NCBI GenBank assembly: GCA_026874595.1 | Contig: CM049316.1 | Span: 5,222,339 to 5,286,338 of the forward strand | Direction of reading: 5' to 3' | Length of the DNA: 64,000 bases | Origin: Sipunculus nudus | Lineage: Eukaryota; Annelida; Sipuncula; Golfingiida; Sipunculidae | In this document: positions 58,380 to 64,000 of the stretch, in pieces | How positions within the stretch are numbered: position 1 is the first letter of the stretch | How the letters are laid out: the number at the start of each line of letters is the position of its first letter | The notes under the pieces: generated by a model | The model's input: only the letters and a program-made list of their open reading frames with translations | The model's database searches: none | What the model was told of the DNA's origin: nothing | Position numbers and translations under genes: made by a program

Positions 58380-60960
58380 TGTGTGTGGACAGTAGTGTAA
58401 TGGAATGGTGAACACAGTCTGTGTGGAGGTGTGAACAGTATCAGCATTAAAATAGTGATCACAGACTGAATGGAGGTATAAACAGTAGCAGTATAGATGT
58501 GATGACAATGTAAAAACATATTGTGTGGAGTTATGAACAGTAGCAGTAAAGATGTGATGACATTGTGATAACAGACTGAGTGGAGATGTGAACAGTAGCA
58601 GTATGGGTGTGATGACTGTGATAACAGACTGAGTGGAGATGTGAACAGTAGCAGTATGGATGTGATGATGTGATAAAAGACTGAGTGAAGATGTGAACAG
58701 TAACAGTATGGGTGTGATGACTGTGATAACAGACTGAGTGGAGATGTGAACAGTAGCAGTATGGATGTGATGACTGTGATAACAGACTGAGTGGAGAAGT
58801 GAACAGTAGCAGTATGGGTGTGATGACTGTGATAACAGACTGAGTGGAGATGTGAACAGTAGCAGTATGGGTGTGATGACTGTGATAACAGACTGAGTGG
58901 AGATGTGAACAGTAGCAGTATGGATGTGATGACTGTGATAACAGACTGAGTGGAGATGTGTACAGTAGCAGTATGGATGTGATGACTGTGATAACAGACT
59001 GAGTGGAGAAGTGAACAGTAGCAGTATGGGTGTGATGACTGTGATAACAGACTGAGTGGAGATGTGAACAGTAGCAGTATGGGTGTGATGACTGTGATAA
59101 CAGACTGAGTGGAGATGTGAACAGTAGCAGTATGGATGTGATGACTGTGATAACAGACTGAGTGGAGATGTGAACAGTAGCAGTATGGATGTGATGACAG
59201 TGTGATAACAAATGAGTGGAGATGTGAACAGTAGCTGTATGGGTGTGATGACTGTGATAACAGACTGAGTGGAGATGTGAACAGTAGCAGTATGGATGTG
59301 ATGACTGTGATAACAGACTGAGTGGAGAAGTGAACAGTAGCAGTATGGGTGTGATGACTGTGATAACAAACTGAGTGGAGATGTGAACAGTAGCAGTATG
59401 GATGTGATGACAGTGTGATAACAGACTGAGTGGTGAAGTGAACAGTAGCAGTATGGGTGTGATGACAGTGTGATAACAGACTGAGTGGTGAAGTGAACAG
59501 TAGCAGTATGGATGTGATGAAAGTGTGATAACAGACTGAGTGGAGAAGTGAACAGTAGCAGTATGATTGTGATGACTGTGATAACAGACTGAGTGGAGAG
59601 GTGAACAGTAGCAGTTTGGACGTGATGACAGTGTGATAACAGACTGAGTGGAGATGTGAACAGTAGAAGTATGGACAGTGTGATAACAGACTGAGTGGAG
59701 ATGTGAACAGTAGCAGTATGGGTGTGATGACTGTGATAACAGACTGAGTGGAGATGTGAACAGTAGCAGTATGGATGTGATGACTGTGATAACAGACTGA
59801 GTGGAGAAGTGAATTGTAGAAGTATGGACAGTGTGATAACAGACTGAGTGGAGATGTGAACAGTAGCAGTATGGATGTGATGACAGTGTGATAACAGACT
59901 GAGTGGAGATGTGAACAGTAGCAGTATGGATGTGATGACTGTTATAACAGACTGAGTGGAGATGTGAACAGTAGCAGTATGGATGTGATGACAGTGTGAT
60001 AACAGACTGAGTGGAGAAGTGAACAGTAGCAGTATGGGTGTGATGACTGTGATAACAGATTGAGTGGTGAAGTGAACAGTAGCAGTATGGGTGTGATGAC
60101 TGTGATAACAGACTGAGTGGAGATGTGAACAGTAGCAGTATGGATGTGATGACAGTGTGATAACAGACTGAGTGGAGAAGTGAACAGTAGCAGTATGGAT
60201 GTGATGACTGTGATAACAGACTGAGTGGAGAAGTGAACAGTAGCAGTATGGATGTGATGACAGTAAGAACTCAGAATGTATGGAGATGTGAACAGTAGCA
60301 GTATGGGTGTGAAGACAGTGTGAACACAGACTGTATCGAGGTTTGAACAGGAGCAGTATGAATGTGATGACAGTATGAACATCGACTGTATGGAGGTGTT
60401 AACTGTAGCAGTATGGGTGTGATGGCAGTGTGAACATAGACTGTATGGAGGTGTGAACAGTAGCAGTCTGGATGTGAAGACAGATTTGATGACAGAGTGA
60501 ACAAAGACGGAGTGGAGATTTGAACAGGAGCAGCATGGATGTGATGACAAAAAGAACTCAGACTGTGTGGAGGTATGAACAGTAGTAGTATGGATGTGAT
60601 GACAGTGTGGAAACAGACTGTGTGGAAAAATGAACAGTAGCAATATGGATGTGATAAAAGTGTGAACAAAGACTGTATGGAGATGTAAAGTATGGATGTG
60701 ATGACATTGAACAGAGACTTGTTGAAGTGTGAACAGTAGCAGGATAGATGTAATAGCAGTGTGAACACAGAATTTGTGGAGGTTTGAACAGTAGCAGGAT
60801 AGATGTGATAGCAGTGTGAACACAGACTGTGGGCGTGTGAACAGTAGCAGTTAGGATGTGATAACAGTGGGAACAAAGACTGTATGGAAGTGTGAACAGT
60901 AGAAGGTTGGATCTGGTGACAGTGTGAACACAGATTGTGTGGAGTTGTGATGACAACCTT
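58380..60960. repeat. 53-55-bp minisatellite, about 47 units
   Basis: Unit core GTGAACAGTAGCAGTATGG, TGTGATGAC and TGATAACAGACTGAGTGGAG, 53 bp when the GATGACTGTGATAAC form is used and 55 bp with GATGACAGTGTGATAAC. The two length types alternate irregularly. The middle (58560-60260) is homogeneous and both edges are diverged, which is typical of unequal exchange. The unit has almost no stop codon on the minus strand in any frame, so it yields overlapping minus frames of 338, 293, 226 and 201 codons. These are repeat translations with period 53 residues, not genes. Confidence 0.95.
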
Positions 60961-61385
60961 TCATCGCACTCAGTGATAACAAGAATTTTCCATTGATTCC
61001 CCCCTAGCTGTGTGACTTAGAATCACAAATTGGAGTAGTTTCCAGTAAATGAATGGTATTGTTATGGAGTAGGAAAGTGCATATTTGTGACTTAACACAT
61101 ATTTCAAGGAATATTTCACATTTCATATTTCACAAATACAAGCTCAGTTTCAGGCATGTCAGACTGAACAATTAATGACTTCTCATAATTGATGACACCG
61201 ACAACCAGTCATCCTGTCACACACATATAGGCTTCTCTCCCAGTTTAATCAGAGAACAGTACACCAAACCATTAAGGTCTATTTTAAGTCTGTACAAACA
61301 GAAATAGTGTCACAGAATGACTTATGTGTTTAGTCTTTATGAGGGAATGGTAGAACACAATTAAAACATGTTATTTTATGAGACT
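60961..61385. other. Spacer, nothing recognised
   Basis: AT-rich sequence between the minisatellite and a possible LTR. No ORF or repeat. Confidence 0.4.
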
Positions 61386-61389
61386 CCGC

Positions 61390-61815
61390 ATATGTATATA
61401 AGCACTGTCCTCCAAATAGCAGTGTAGGTCAGTCTATAACTGGATGTATGTCAGGTCAGACTTGGGATTTTCCAGAATACTTTCATCCAGTAAAATCTGG
61501 CAAAACTTATAAAGTCAACTTATAACTCTGATGTAATTGTGACCTACTTTGGGTCATCCAATAAGGTTTAGCTTTTATAACGAAATGCAGAAATATGGAT
61601 ATGTACGTCTCGTATGTCACGTGAAAGCTCTGTAACAAAACTATCTGTAGTGCACACTGAGAGTCAGAGAGAGTCAGAGAGGCTGGGCGGCTCTCTCAGA
61701 GAGAGAGACTGTCCCAGACTGCTTGCTATTGAATAAAGACTTCTGTCATCAAACTGGTCTTGGAACATTGTCTGCCATGCGCATCAGCAACCGTATGTGA
61801 TACGGGTGGGGACAT
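61390..61815 (+). mobile_element. Possible solo LTR fragment
   Basis: Contains a TATATAAG box (about 61395), a GC-richer purine/pyrimidine tract, GAATAAAG polyadenylation-type signal (about 61732) and then CTTCTGTCATC and a terminal GGTGGGGACA. This order (promoter, polyA signal, short U5-like tail ending CA) is that of an LTR. I could not define a TG start or a target duplication, and no internal retrotransposon coding sequence follows. Confidence 0.28.
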
Positions 61816-61871
61816 TCCCCAACCCCCCCTCCGTATCAGTATAATTGATAGAATAAAAAATATTGATTTTT

Positions 61872-63200
61872 AGCTCAGCTGACTATAAGTCATCTGAGCT
61901 ATAGTCGTGGTCCATTGTCTGTCTTCCGTCCATCTGTCTGTCCGTCCATCTGTCCGTGGATGTGACATGTTTTGAAACCGTAAGACCTAGGAATCCAATA
62001 TTCGGCATAATGTTAGTTGTCCCCAAGATCTCCTACCAAGCTGAAAACTGGGTCTTTGCGACTTTGAGAAATTTAGGAAAAACCTCAATTTTTTATTAAA
62101 AACCTATTTTCACACTTCAGGACTGCCTAATATCAGAACCACTCATCTGTTTTTCCTCATATTTACCATAAATATTTCTCTATATAGTTCCTGTGTACAT
62201 GCTGAAATTATGTCTGTATTATATAAATTTAAAAAAGTTATGGACCGAAACATAATGCATTTTGTAAAAAATCAGGAAAGATATTTGATCTCTTAACACA
62301 AAACATGTTAAAGCTATGGACTTTTTTTTTCAGTAATATAATTTTAATTAATCAAATTAAATTGCATACCCAAAATTAGATCAAAATCTTTAAAATTTTT
62401 TAAAATATTAACAAAAATAAAAAATTAGTACCTTAAATTTTGCCCAACTTTGACCATGGCATGTTTCTTTCCTGTAAGTACTGTGGATTTAATTTTCACA
62501 GCATGTTTTCGTTAGCATTTTGTCTGTTAACACCAAATATTTGAAACCAGTTGAACAAAAACTGTAGAATTAATTCAAGTTTTCATGCACCATGTAACTT
62601 ATTGTTTACATCAAACCAGTGTTATGCAGTTTGCAAGAGCTCAGCTCCCCAGCTTCAGCTCTCAGTTCCTAAAATTTGGCATACAATTAGATGTCTCCAA
62701 AATCCCCTACCATTCCAAGAAATTGGTCACTAGGACTTAATACCTTCGAGATATTAATGAAAAACTTCATTTTTCCATTTAAAACCCATTGTTACACTTC
62801 AAGACTGCCTAATATCAAAACACTGATCTGACTTTAATCATATATAAAACACATATTTTTCTATACATTCTCTATGCACATGCCAGAAATGATGTCAGTA
62901 TTGCTTAATTGTTTTAAGTTATGGGCCCAAACATAATGCACTTTGTAAAAAAATCAAGAAATATATTTACTCCCTTAACAAGAGGATTGCTGAAGCTAGA
63001 GATTTTTTGTCAGGTATGTAACATTATTTAATCAAGATTCAATTGAAAACCCAAAATTAGTTTTGAATTTTTCAAATTTATAAGGTATTAGTATAAATAT
63101 AATATTAGTACCTTAAATTTTGCCCAACTTTGACCATGGCACATTTGTTTCCTTTGAGCACTGTTGATATAATTTTTGTATCATGCACACATAAGGATTT
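61872..63200 (+). mobile_element. Diverged family-A relative with 669-bp monomers
   Basis: Starts AGCTCAGCTGACTATAAGTC after TTTTT with the family-A 5' hairpin and a GTCCGTCCATCTGTCC tract. The body is different: about two monomers of roughly 669 bp sharing GACTGCCTAATATCA (62113, 62802) and TTTGCCCAACTTTGACCATG (62451, 63118). It has no GGTGGCGCCACC palindrome. The 3' end is not recognised. Confidence 0.6.
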
Positions 63201-64000
63201 CAGCTTTTTAGTTTAGAAAGCTGAAAGAAATTTGCCAAAAACTGTAGCTTTTATTAATGTTTTTATGAGACCATGTCAGACCTTGGCTCTCCCAAGTCCC
63301 TCTTGAGTCACCTGTATGTTGACCTTGTTGACCTTTCAGCAAATTATGCATGCTTGAGTCGAGGCATACACTGGGGCAGCCAAGCAGCTTATGGCCAGCA
63401 ACAGTTGATCCAGGTGTCCAACCCAACTCATCTAGTAGTTTTAACCAACAACATAACAATAAACAATAAATTAATAATTTTTTATTGGTTTTTAATAAAA
63501 AAATAAAGAAAAATAGAAAGGAATTTGTTAGTTGATAATAACAGGAAATTAACTTGCAGTTACTGATGATATCAGAATCTTGTATCGATGGATAGAATGT
63601 CACATATTCCAAATAACACCATGCAGTCACCTATGGTATTTTTCAGTTCAATTTTAATGATAAAAAAATAAATCATATTATTCATTACTAATCATTAGGG
63701 ATCATATGAAGGAAATTAATGATAGACAAAGATGCAGTTGATAATATTAATCTAGAATCCTACTGTGTCTAGTGTGTAGATTGATGTGAAAGTAATCCAA
63801 AATGAATATATATTACATTTATTTTTTTTAATATAAATAAAAGCCATAAAACCAGGTACTTATGATCATTATTTAAATGTGTGAATTTTGTATATTCTGG
63901 ATTCTCAACATCATTGTTTGGTGAAAACTGAATAAATACCTGACATGGTGCGAATACTTTGCAAATGTATTTGAATACAAATATGAATATGTACTCCATT
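63201..64000. other. Window end, no supported gene
   Basis: A GC-richer block at 63260-63440 is covered by a 140-codon minus-strand frame (63208-63630) and a 77-codon plus-strand frame. Neither has a recognised domain, and the minus frame includes low-complexity Phe/Leu/Ile stretches from AT-rich DNA. The rest is AT-rich. Confidence 0.4.

Noticed and set aside
58353-60956. Minus-strand frames of 338, 293, 226, 201 and 132 codons as repetitive protein genes
   Set aside because: They translate a 53-55-bp minisatellite in several overlapping frames. There is no unique domain, splice site or promoter, and the frame shifts with unit length.
63208-63630. 140-codon minus-strand frame
   Set aside because: Half is Phe/Leu/Ile/Lys-rich translation of AT-rich DNA; no domain recognised.

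Overview
The window is non-coding-rich eukaryotic DNA, AT-rich and dominated by transposable-element relics and tandem repeats. The dispersed repeats have GTCCGTC-type simple-sequence tracts next to short subterminal inverted repeats and tandem internal monomers, which is what I recall of the bivalve 'pearl/CvE' type elements. I therefore infer a bivalve mollusc; this comes from repeat style, not from a marker gene. No bacterial-type operons, rRNA, CRISPR or intact transposase genes are visible.

Layout: 1-610 is a 61-bp minisatellite cut by the window start. 3.7-6.3 kb, 8.8-15.0 kb, 18.6-28.4 kb, 35.0-38.9 kb and 61.9-63.2 kb are occupied by four families of non-autonomous elements, called here A (starts AGCTCAGC), B (starts ATGCCCCC), C (starts AGCCC, nested inside B) and D (starts AGCGAACC). 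All start with A after a T-run and end at or close to CTWG before a T. A, B and D carry inverted repeats of 10-11 bp and, in the best copies, a 3' hairpin. The best-resolved copies sit exactly between two T residues, as the window's own empty sites show. I interpret them as Helentron-associated (HINE-like) rolling-circle elements. Families A, C and D repeatedly carry the palindrome GGTGGCGCCACC (16 exact copies), which contains a CTCF-like core. Minisatellites and satellites lie at 16.5-17.3 kb (34 bp), 39.5-40.8 kb (130 bp), 52.2-57.0 kb (41 bp, about 118 units, with about 1.3-kb higher-order periodicity) and 58.4-61.0 kb (53-55 bp). Two tRNA-derived SINE relics lie at 33.6-33.8 and 39.1-39.4 kb; the second is split by a 225-bp hAT-like insertion.

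Gene content is very low. The best coding signal is one plus-strand exon at 45423-45588, an N-terminal exon with a good start, an upstream in-frame stop, a splice donor and a motif resembling the methylenetetrahydrofolate reductase N-terminus. A weaker candidate first coding exon lies at 32021-32110. A CpG-richer block at 28.64-29.56 kb with four CCAAT/ATTGG boxes and a GC box looks like a promoter. These could be the 5' part of one or two plus-strand genes with very long introns; the window does not settle this. Nearly all other ORFs are chance frames or translations of tandem repeats.
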